6,135 nt of DNA from Ilumatobacteraceae bacterium. GTDB taxonomy: Bacteria; Actinomycetota; Acidimicrobiia; Acidimicrobiales; Ilumatobacteraceae. The position numbers were made by a program, and so were the translations under genes. Location: NCBI GenBank assembly GCA_025456105.1, contig JALOLG010000104.1, forward strand, positions 1 through 6,135. The letters are read 5' to 3'. Every line of letters begins with the position of its first letter. The first letter of the stretch is position 1. Of the stretch, positions 1-5,267 are shown in pieces. Below the pieces are notes generated by a model. That model did no database searches. It was given only the letters and a program-made list of their open reading frames with translations, and was not told where the DNA came from.

Positions 1-607
1 CGCTCGACAGCTGGTCGAGCGCGTCGGCGGGATCGACCACCTTGATGGTGGTCATGCCCATCGCGGCGGCGGGCTTGAGGTTGATGCCGAGATCGTCGAG
101 GAACACCACCTCGTGCGGCGCGACGCCGGCCGTGGTGCACGCGATCTCGTAGAACGCCACCTCGGGCTTGCGCACGCCGACCTTGCTCGACTCCACGACA
201 TGGTGGAACCGCGCCATCACCGGTCCGGTGTCGGCGCGCGGGGCGCCGCCCGCGACGTTGTTCGTGAGGCACGCCGTCACGAAGCCGGCCTCGATGACAC
301 GGTCGAGTGCGGTCACCATCTCGGCGCGGATCTCGCCGGCGAGCAGCGCCAGCACGTCGGCGCCCGGGATGTCGAAGCCGAGCGCAGCGGCCTCGACGGC
401 GAACGCGGCGTCGAAGGTGGCCGCATCGAGCTCGTTGCGCTCCAGCCGCGCCCAGGCGTTCGTGTCGGGGTTCGTGGCGTTGATGCGCCGGATCGTGTCG
501 GCGGGGAGGCCTCGGTCGGCCTCGTAGCGGTTGAACGCCTCGAACGGGCTCGACAGGATCACCCCGCCGAAGTCCCAGAACACGGCTCGGATCGTGGCGT
601 GGCTCAC
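1..607 (-). CDS. HAD-superfamily hydrolase (subfamily IA, epoxide-hydrolase-N/ACAD10-like), partial at 3' end
   Basis: Predicted cytosolic phosphatase or hydrolase acting through a phospho-aspartate; the substrate cannot be told. The frame gives 202 residues with no stop before the left edge. Family members are usually about 205-220 residues, so only a short C-terminus is missing. Visible motifs: motif I WDFGGV with nucleophile D12, motif II T115 in CLTNN, motif III K147 in VGVRKPE, and motif IV FLDD with D171/D172 followed by GINLKPAAAMGMTTI. The KPE...FLDDLGxNLKPA...GMTTI string is characteristic of the N-terminal phosphatase domain of soluble epoxide hydrolase and of ACAD10. The position two after the nucleophile, normally the acid/base Asp, is Gly14. 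I chose GTG at 607 because no upstream start fits and a -10 box (TAGCAT) lies exactly 7 nt before it, suggesting a leaderless mRNA. No Shine-Dalgarno is visible. It is divergent from the ribonuclease gene. Family certain; function open. Confidence 0.9.
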   Translation of the reverse strand, partial: MSHATIRAVFWDFGGVILSSPFEAFNRYEADRGLPADTIRRINATNPDTNAWARLERNELDAATFDAAFAVEAAALGFDIPGADVLALLAGEIRAEMVTALDRVIEAGFVTACLTNNVAGGAPRADTGPVMARFHHVVESSKVGVRKPEVAFYEIACTTAGVAPHEVVFLDDLGINLKPAAAMGMTTIKVVDPADALDQLSS

Positions 608-614
608 GGGCGGG

Positions 615-620
615 ATGCTA
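615..620 (-). promoter_or_regulatory. Putative -10 box (TAGCAT) for leaderless HAD gene
   Basis: Read on the minus strand, TAGCAT fits the actinobacterial TANNNT -10 pattern and is followed by seven bases (CCCGCCC) and then the GTG start. That spacing would place the transcript start on the first base of the start codon. No convincing -35 hexamer and no Shine-Dalgarno are seen. Assignment is by pattern and spacing only. Confidence 0.5.
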
Positions 621-632
621 CGGGCGCGCCCG
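621..632. promoter_or_regulatory. Perfect 12-bp palindrome between divergent -10 boxes; possible operator
   Basis: The sequence CGGGCGCGCCCG is identical to its reverse complement. It starts right after the leftward -10 box and ends one base before the rightward one. A regulator bound here would cover the spacer of both promoters. In DNA this GC-rich a palindrome of this size can arise by chance, so the operator role is inference from position only. Confidence 0.3.
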
Positions 633-633
633 A

Positions 634-639
634 TACGAT
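634..639 (+). promoter_or_regulatory. Putative -10 box (TACGAT) for the ribonuclease-xthA operon
   Basis: TACGAT matches TANNNT and stands out as AT-rich in GC-rich surroundings. A transcript starting about 7 nt downstream (near 646-647) would have a 5' leader of about 24 nt carrying the Shine-Dalgarno sequence. A -35 box is not evident. Confidence 0.45.
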
Positions 640-659
640 CCCGCAGGCTGCCCCCACAC

Positions 660-665
660 GAAGGA
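660..665 (+). promoter_or_regulatory. Shine-Dalgarno (GAAGGA) fixing the ATG at 671
   Basis: GAAGGA ends five bases before the ATG. It is the only clear ribosome binding site in the window and supports 671 as the start, rather than the open frame that continues upstream to 113 across the antisense of the HAD gene. Confidence 0.65.
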
Positions 666-670
666 CCCAC

Positions 671-1999
671 ATGACCAAGCGAACCGGACCGACCCTCGTG
701 GTCGTCGACGGATCCAACATCGCCACCGAGGGTCGCAGCGCTCCCAGCCTCGCCCAGCTCGACGAAGCCGTGCGGGCGTTCATGGAGGAGCATCCCGACA
801 CCGCCATCACGGTGGTCGTCGACGCGACGTTCGGGCACCGCATCGATCCGTCCGAGGTGGCGGCGTTCGACGCCGCCGTGGCCAACAACGAGGTCGTCGC
901 CCCACCCGCCGGCGCGGTGGGCCGCGGCGACGCGTTCGTGCTCGGCATCGCCAGCAAGGCCAGGGCCACGATCCTGTCGAACGACTCGTTCCAGGAGTTC
1001 CACGGTGATCACCCCTGGCTGTTCGACGAGGGCCGGCTCATCGGGGGCAAGCCGGTGCCCCACGTGGGTTGGGTGTTCGTGCCTCGCGTGCCGGTCCGCG
1101 GCCCGGTCAGCCGCAAGGCCACCCGCAAGGTGAAAGAGCCCTCCCGCCCCGCCGCGTCGCGGGGGGCGAGCAAGGCGGCGAGCGCGCCGATGCCGGTGCC
1201 CACGACGCCACCGCCGGGTCGGGTGCCCGCCCTCGCCGCTGGTTCGGCGGTCAACGAGCTGGTGCCCTTCCTCGAGTTCGTCGAGCGGCATCCGCCGGGC
1301 ACCTCCGTGAACGCAGTGGTCGAGACGTACTCGTCGCACGGCGCCTACGTCCGCATCGGCGACGTGCGCGGCTACGTGCCGCTGCGGCTCATGGCCGACC
1401 CGCCGCCGCGCAGCGCTCGCGAGATCATGAAGATCGGTGACGCCATCACCCTCGTCGTGGTGGGGTTCACGCCGGCCCGTCGCAACATCGAGTGCGCGCT
1501 GCCGCAGATGGCCGGCGCGGCCGCACCCGAGGCAGAGGCTCCACTGGCAGCGACCGAGGTGGCGCCGGCGGCTGCGAGGCAGGCGCCCGCCCCCAAGAAG
1601 GCTGCGGCACCGAAGAAGGCGTCCGGCGCGAAGCAGGCCGCCCCGGTCGAGTCGCCGCCGCCCGCCGAGCAGGCTGCGCCGGCGAAGCGGTCCGGTGCAT
1701 CGAAGACCGCCGCCACCAAGCAGGCCGCGCCCGCCGCGAAGAAGGCTGCGAAGTCCGCAGCGCCGGCGAAGGCGGCTGCACCGGCCAAGAAGGCGGCGCC
1801 GGCCAAGAAGGCCGCACCGAAGAAGACGGCGGCGTCGACCGCGAAGCAGCCCGCGCCGGCCCTCGAACCGGCACCAGCGAAGGCCTCGAAGCCGACGAAG
1901 GCGGCGAAGGCCTCGAAGTCGGCGCCCCAGACGGCGGCACCCGCCCCCGCCGAGCCCCGGCCGCGCAAGCGCGCCTCCCGCCCCGCCCCGTCGTCGTGA
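671..1999 (+). CDS. NYN/Zc3h12a-like PIN ribonuclease domain + S1 RNA-binding domain + histone-H1-like tail protein
   Basis: A 442-residue protein in three parts. Residues about 7-130 form a PIN/NYN fold of the Zc3h12a (Regnase) type: VVVDGSNIA with D13 and N16, a central strand VVVDAT (D51), GRGDAF (D87), then ATILSNDSFQEF (D105). These are the usual metal-binding acidic positions, so I infer an endoribonuclease, cytosolic. A basic, proline-rich linker (about 132-200) leads to an S1/OB fold (about 207-278) with typical GTSVNAVVETYSSHGAYVRI and RGYVPL segments, expected to bind RNA. Residues 279-442 are a disordered Ala/Lys/Pro tail with repeated PAKKAA units ending PRPRKRASRP, like histone H1 or mycobacterial HupB tails, expected to bind nucleic acid non-specifically. 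Start chosen by Shine-Dalgarno and by domain onset. Its stop overlaps the xthA ATG by one base, so the two are likely translationally coupled. Domain calls are firm; target RNA and role unknown. Confidence 0.88.
   Translation: MTKRTGPTLVVVDGSNIATEGRSAPSLAQLDEAVRAFMEEHPDTAITVVVDATFGHRIDPSEVAAFDAAVANNEVVAPPAGAVGRGDAFVLGIASKARATILSNDSFQEFHGDHPWLFDEGRLIGGKPVPHVGWVFVPRVPVRGPVSRKATRKVKEPSRPAASRGASKAASAPMPVPTTPPPGRVPALAAGSAVNELVPFLEFVERHPPGTSVNAVVETYSSHGAYVRIGDVRGYVPLRLMADPPPRSAREIMKIGDAITLVVVGFTPARRNIECALPQMAGAAAPEAEAPLAATEVAPAAARQAPAPKKAAAPKKASGAKQAAPVESPPPAEQAAPAKRSGASKTAATKQAAPAAKKAAKSAAPAKAAAPAKKAAPAKKAAPKKTAASTAKQPAPALEPAPAKASKPTKAAKASKSAPQTAAPAPAEPRPRKRASRPAPSS
1505..1996 (+). repeat. Low-complexity (Ala/Lys/Pro) tail-coding region with imperfect PAKKAA repeats
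   Basis: This stretch codes for the C-terminal tail of the S1/NYN protein. It contains irregular repeats built from AAG (Lys), GCN (Ala) and CCG (Pro) codons. The most regular part lies at about 1735-1830, where PAKKAA-like units follow each other. Units vary in length and synonymous codons, so the repetition is at protein level, with some near-identical DNA (GCCGGCCAAGAAGGC occurs twice). Such tracts can expand or contract between relatives. Confidence 0.75.
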
Positions 2000-2772
2000 T
2001 GCGCCTCGTCACCTGGAACGTCAACTCGCTCAACGCCCGGCTCCCGCGCGTCGAGGAGTGGCTCGCCGAGGTGCAGCCCGACGTCGTGTGCCTCCAGGAG
2101 ACCAAGCTCGCCGACGACGCGTTCCCGGCGCTCACCTTCGAAGCGATGGGCTACTCCAGCGCCCACCACGGTCAGGGGCAGTGGAACGGGGTCGCGATCC
2201 TCTCGCGCGTCGGCCTCGACGACGTCGTGGCGAACTTCGCGCCCGGTGTCGAGCCCGACCACGAGGCGCGCATCGTGACGGCCACCTGCGGTGGCATCCG
2301 GGTCTCCAGCGTGTACGTCCCCAACGGGCGGGCGCTCGACCACGAGCACTACCGGTACAAGCTCGGCTGGCTCGACCGGCTGCACCGCCACCTCGAGCTC
2401 GACGCGTCGCCCGACGGCCAGGTCGTCGTCGCCGGCGACTTCAACATCGCGCCGGGTGACGCCGACGTGCACGACCCGGCCGCGTACGTCGGCGCCACGC
2501 ACGTGAGCGATGCCGAGCGGGCGCGCCTCGCGTCGCTCGAGGCGTGGGGGCTCGTCGACCTCGTCCGAGCGAGGGTCGACGCCGACCGCGTGTACTCGTG
2601 GTGGGACTACCGCGCCGGCGACTTCCACCAGGGCCGCGGGATGCGCATCGACCTCGTGCTGGGCACCGCCGCCGTGCGCGACCGGCTCGCCTGGTGCGTC
2701 GTCGACCGCAACGCCCGCAAGGGCAAGCAGCCGAGCGATCACGCGCCCGTGGTCGTCGACCTCTCGGACTGA
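1999..2772 (+). CDS. xthA: Exodeoxyribonuclease III / AP endonuclease (XthA type)
   Basis: DNA base-excision repair enzyme: cuts 5' to abasic sites and removes 3' blocking groups and 3' nucleotides from duplex DNA, with Mg2+. The 257-residue protein spans the whole EEP (exonuclease-endonuclease-phosphatase) domain, close to the 268 of E. coli XthA. Catalytic residues are all present: N7 in TWNVNS, E34 in LQETK, Y106 in SVYVPNG, D147 and N149 in GDFNIAP, D218 in GMRIDLVL, and D247-H248 in the terminal SDHAPV. The YSWWDYR and RGMRIDL segments match XthA rather than Nape/APE1 or sphingomyelinase relatives. The start is the ATG that overlaps the upstream stop (TGATG); a GTG one codon earlier is possible. 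No Shine-Dalgarno is visible, consistent with coupling to the ribonuclease gene. The last 34 bp overlap the 3' end of the convergent helicase gene. Confidence 0.95.
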   Translation: MRLVTWNVNSLNARLPRVEEWLAEVQPDVVCLQETKLADDAFPALTFEAMGYSSAHHGQGQWNGVAILSRVGLDDVVANFAPGVEPDHEARIVTATCGGIRVSSVYVPNGRALDHEHYRYKLGWLDRLHRHLELDASPDGQVVVAGDFNIAPGDADVHDPAAYVGATHVSDAERARLASLEAWGLVDLVRARVDADRVYSWWDYRAGDFHQGRGMRIDLVLGTAAVRDRLAWCVVDRNARKGKQPSDHAPVVVDLSD

Positions 2773-4616
2773 TCGTCGGCGAGGGCCGCCAGGAGGCCCG
2801 GGAGCAGGCGTCGGGCCGTGAGCACCCCCACGCCGGTGGTGGCGGCGAGCTCCTCGGCCGTACCGGGAGGGTCATCCACCAGGTGCCGCAGCTGGTCGTC
2901 GGAGAGCAGGTGCTCGGGGAGGACGGCGGCGGCCCGAGCGGCGTGCGCCCGCCAGGCCCGGAGGCGATCGAGTCGGTCGGCCCGGGTGCGGTCGCGGCGG
3001 GCGGTGGGCAGCGGCGGCGCCACTGCGGGCGGCGGCTCGGGCAGGGCGAGCCCCTCGAGGAACGGGCTGCGCCGGCGCTGGTAGCCGCCTCGGCGCGAGG
3101 CCCACGTGACGGTGAGCTCGTCGGTGGCGCGAGTGAGCGCGACGTACAGGAGCCGACGCTCCTCGGCCTGCTCGCCGATCGTGGTCGCGGTGCGATGCGG
3201 GACGAGCCCGGTCTCGACGCCCGTCACCACGACGGAGTGCCACTCGCGGCCCTTCGCACCGTGGAACGTCAAGAGCTCGATCCCCTCGAGGTCGTCGCCG
3301 CCGAACGGGGCGGTCGTCGCCACCCAGGTGCGGAACCCGGCGCCGTCGCCGGCGGGGTGCTCGCGGAGGAAGTCGAGCACCGCCTCGGCGACCAGGCGGT
3401 GCGGTCCGTCGTGGTCGAGCGCGTCGTTGGCCCACGCGCGCAGGTGCGCCGCGTCGCACCGGGCCGCCTCGCCGACCGCCGCACGTAGTGGAGGGGGCAG
3501 GACGTCGGATCGGATCGACACGCCCGCCTCCACGAGCTGCCCGCGCAGCTCGGCGAGCTGCGCGTGGGTGCGGGCGAGCACGGCGAGGCCGCGGCGTCGG
3601 CGGAGCAGCGACGGATCGGCTGCGAGCACGATCTCCACCACGGTCGCCGCCTCGTGGTGCTCGTCGGTGCACGCGACCACTCGGACCGCGGGACCGTCGG
3701 GACGAACCGAGTGCAGGTCGTGGGACGGCCCGGCGCCGCCCAGCGCGAACGCGGCGACGTCGACCACCTGTGGCGTGGAGCGGTGGTTGGCCGGCAGGCG
3801 GACCACCTCCACACCGGGGAACCGCGTCTCGACCTCGAGGAGGAGCGACGGATCGGCGCCGTTGAAGCCGTAGATGGCCTGGGCGGGATCGCCCACCAGG
3901 AAGACGTCGTCGCTGCCGCGGCGGAGCAGGTCGACGATGCGGTGCTGGAGCGGGTTGAGGTCCTGGGCCTCGTCGACCAGCAGGTGGCGGTACCGCCACC
4001 GGAGCGCGTCGGCGAACACGGGATCCTGCTCGAGGTGCCGCACGGCGAGCGCGAGCACGTCGTCGAGGTCGATCACGCCGCGGCGGCGCTTCTCGGCGGT
4101 GTAGCGCGAGTAGGCGTCGGCGGCGGCGCCGAGCCCACCGGCCGGGCGTCGCCCGGCCCGACGGGCGGCCTCCGGGTACGACGTGGGAGCGATCCCGCGG
4201 GCGGCCGCCCAGTCGATCTCGGCGAGCACCTCCTCGAGCCGGCCGGAGGTGCCGCTCGCGGCCACGAGCCGGCGGCGGTCGGCGGTGACGGTGGGCGCCG
4301 GCTGCCCCTCGTCGCGCCAGCGCTGGCGCAGCGCTGCCAGCATCACGGCGTGGAACGTGCCGGCTTCCACGGGCTCGCCGATGCCGAGTGCGGGCAACCG
4401 GCGCCGGAGCTCGCCCGCCGCTTCTCGGGTGAACGTGAGCACGAGGGTGTGGCGGGCATCCGCCGTGCCCGCGGCCACCCGGTGCGCGATGCGCCGGGTG
4501 AGCACCCGGGTCTTGCCCGACCCGGCACCCGCGATCACGGCGACCAGCCTCGACGGCGTGGTGACCGCGTGGCGCTGCTGCTCGTCGAGGTCGTCGACAG
4601 GCGGTGGCGCGGTCAC
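2739..4616 (-). CDS. UvrD/PcrA-type superfamily 1 DNA helicase with C-terminal HRDC domain (UvrD2-like)
   Basis: ATP-driven 3'-to-5' DNA translocase/helicase, probably for DNA repair or replication-fork upkeep. 625 residues. Motifs in order: Q motif around Q14, Walker A AGAGSGKT (29-36), motif Ia TLVLTFTREAA, GTFH, motif II DEAQD (215-219), motif III VGDPAQAIYGFNGADP, motif IV LPANHRST, motif V LLTFHGAKGREWHSVVV, motif VI EERRLLYVALTRA (485-497). An HRDC fold follows at about 549-613 (LDRLRAWRAHAARA through ARRLLPGLLAAL). A UvrD helicase with HRDC is the hallmark of actinobacterial UvrD2. However, the cysteine-rich module that sits between helicase core and HRDC in mycobacterial UvrD2 is absent; only a roughly 20-residue proline-rich linker is there. 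The region between motifs IV and V is also short, suggesting a reduced 2B subdomain. Start is GTG at 4616: an in-frame TAG two codons further upstream leaves no alternative. Likely leaderless. Helicase call firm; orthology to UvrD2 likely. Confidence 0.94.
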   Translation of the reverse strand: MTAPPPVDDLDEQQRHAVTTPSRLVAVIAGAGSGKTRVLTRRIAHRVAAGTADARHTLVLTFTREAAGELRRRLPALGIGEPVEAGTFHAVMLAALRQRWRDEGQPAPTVTADRRRLVAASGTSGRLEEVLAEIDWAAARGIAPTSYPEAARRAGRRPAGGLGAAADAYSRYTAEKRRRGVIDLDDVLALAVRHLEQDPVFADALRWRYRHLLVDEAQDLNPLQHRIVDLLRRGSDDVFLVGDPAQAIYGFNGADPSLLLEVETRFPGVEVVRLPANHRSTPQVVDVAAFALGGAGPSHDLHSVRPDGPAVRVVACTDEHHEAATVVEIVLAADPSLLRRRRGLAVLARTHAQLAELRGQLVEAGVSIRSDVLPPPLRAAVGEAARCDAAHLRAWANDALDHDGPHRLVAEAVLDFLREHPAGDGAGFRTWVATTAPFGGDDLEGIELLTFHGAKGREWHSVVVTGVETGLVPHRTATTIGEQAEERRLLYVALTRATDELTVTWASRRGGYQRRRSPFLEGLALPEPPPAVAPPLPTARRDRTRADRLDRLRAWRAHAARAAAVLPEHLLSDDQLRHLVDDPPGTAEELAATTGVGVLTARRLLPGLLAALADDQSERSTTTGA

Positions 4617-4622
4617 GTGGCA

Positions 4623-4628
4623 ACCCTA
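4623..4628 (-). promoter_or_regulatory. Putative -10 box (TAGGGT) for leaderless helicase gene
   Basis: On the minus strand TAGGGT (TANNNT) is followed by six bases and then the GTG start at 4616, the spacing expected if transcription begins at the start codon. It includes the TAG that closes the helicase frame upstream. No -35 box is seen. Confidence 0.45.
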
Positions 4629-4630
4629 GG

Positions 4631-4636
4631 TACTGT
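4631..4636 (+). promoter_or_regulatory. Putative -10 box (TACTGT) for leaderless PH-domain gene
   Basis: TACTGT (TANNNT) is followed by seven bases (TCGGTCC) and then the ATG at 4644, so the transcript would start at the A of the start codon. There is no Shine-Dalgarno in the gap. The box lies two base pairs from the divergent -10 box of the helicase gene. Confidence 0.5.
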
Positions 4637-4643
4637 TCGGTCC

Positions 4644-5267
4644 ATGGCAGCGTCCGGCAGCTCCGTCGACAAGTGGCTCAACGACGACGAGCAGCTCGTC
4701 GCCGATCTCCATCCGCACTGGCTCTACTTCTGGATGCCGAGCGCGGTGCTCGTCGCCGGCATCGCGGTCGGCATCTTCGCGATGTCCCGCGACACCGACT
4801 GGATCCAGAAGGGCTTCGGGTGGATCGCGATCGCGGCCATCGTCGTGGCGCTGCTCTGGCTCGTCGAGCGCTACATCTCGTGGCGGACGAGCCACTTCAT
4901 CGTCACCGACGACCGCGTGATCTACCGCAGCGGCTGGGTCCGCAAGCACGGCATCGACATCCCGCTCGAGCGCATCAACACGATCCAGATGCGCCAAGGG
5001 GTCTTCGAGCGGATGACCGGCACCGGCGATCTGATGATCGAATCTGCCGGCGAGAACGGGCTGCAGCGCTTCAGCAACATCCACAAGCCCGATCAGGTGC
5101 AGAAGCTGATCTACAAGCAGATGAACCTGCAGGACGAGCAGGGCCGCCAGCCGATCGTCACCCAGTCCGACGCGGCGTCGCAGCTCGAGAAGCTCGAGGG
5201 CATGCTCCAGCGGGGCTCGCTCACCCAGGAGGAGTTCGACGCCCAGAAGCGCAAGCTGCTGGGCTGA
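4644..5267 (+). CDS. Two-TM bacterial PH (bPH2/DUF304, YdbS-like) membrane protein with C-terminal SHOCT motif
   Basis: A 207-residue predicted membrane protein of unknown function. An N-terminal cytosolic segment (EQLVADLHPHW) is followed by two hydrophobic helices at about 26-47 and 57-78. A bPH2 domain (about 79-160) comes next, with the usual WRTSHFIVTDDRVIYRSG opening and the ERINTIQMRQGVFERMTGTGDLMIES core. The tail at about 179-207 is a SHOCT motif: QLEKLEGMLQRGSLTQEEFD..KRKLLG. By family knowledge, SHOCT is a short C-terminal oligomerisation helix pair and bPH2 domains are found in small membrane proteins whose ligands are mostly unknown. The ATG at 4644 is preferred because hydrophobic and domain features start soon after and a well-spaced -10 box precedes it. 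The gene is divergent from the helicase, with 27 bp between starts, and convergent with galactokinase with no gap. Domain assignment strong; role not inferable from context. Confidence 0.9.
   Translation: MAASGSSVDKWLNDDEQLVADLHPHWLYFWMPSAVLVAGIAVGIFAMSRDTDWIQKGFGWIAIAAIVVALLWLVERYISWRTSHFIVTDDRVIYRSGWVRKHGIDIPLERINTIQMRQGVFERMTGTGDLMIESAGENGLQRFSNIHKPDQVQKLIYKQMNLQDEQGRQPIVTQSDAASQLEKLEGMLQRGSLTQEEFDAQKRKLLG

Noticed and set aside
113..670. In-frame upstream extension of the ribonuclease gene
   Set aside because: This segment is the antisense of the HAD gene, codes for Arg/Gly/Val-rich text with no domain, and the Shine-Dalgarno plus PIN-domain onset place the start at 671.
1735..1830. Repeat units considered as a CRISPR-like or non-coding tandem array
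   Set aside because: Units are short, irregular and in frame, with no uniform spacers, and they encode the basic tail of the ribonuclease protein.
1372..2742. Long open frame on the minus strand opposite the ribonuclease tail and xthA
   Set aside because: Its protein is low-complexity Ala/Gly/Phe and Arg/Val/Asp text with no recognisable domain, and it lies opposite two well-supported genes. Open antisense frames are expected at this GC content.
671..2772. Ribonuclease and xthA considered as a toxin-antitoxin or phage-defence module
   Set aside because: The PIN-like domain is embedded in a long multi-domain protein, there is no small antitoxin gene, xthA is a housekeeping repair enzyme, and no mobile-element or defence neighbours are present.
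2783..2799. GC-rich inverted repeat (GGGCC/GGCCC) just after the xthA stop as a terminator
   Set aside because: The stem is only five base pairs, has no T-run, and lies inside helicase coding sequence. Such repeats are common by chance in this composition.
2872..4623. Second long minus-strand frame overlapping the helicase
   Set aside because: It gives Arg/Pro/Ala-rich text with no domains, in another frame of a gene with complete helicase motifs.
3564..4643. In-frame upstream extension of the PH-domain gene
   Set aside because: It is antisense to the helicase with no domain content; the ATG at 4644 has a well-spaced -10 box and directly precedes the expected N-terminus.
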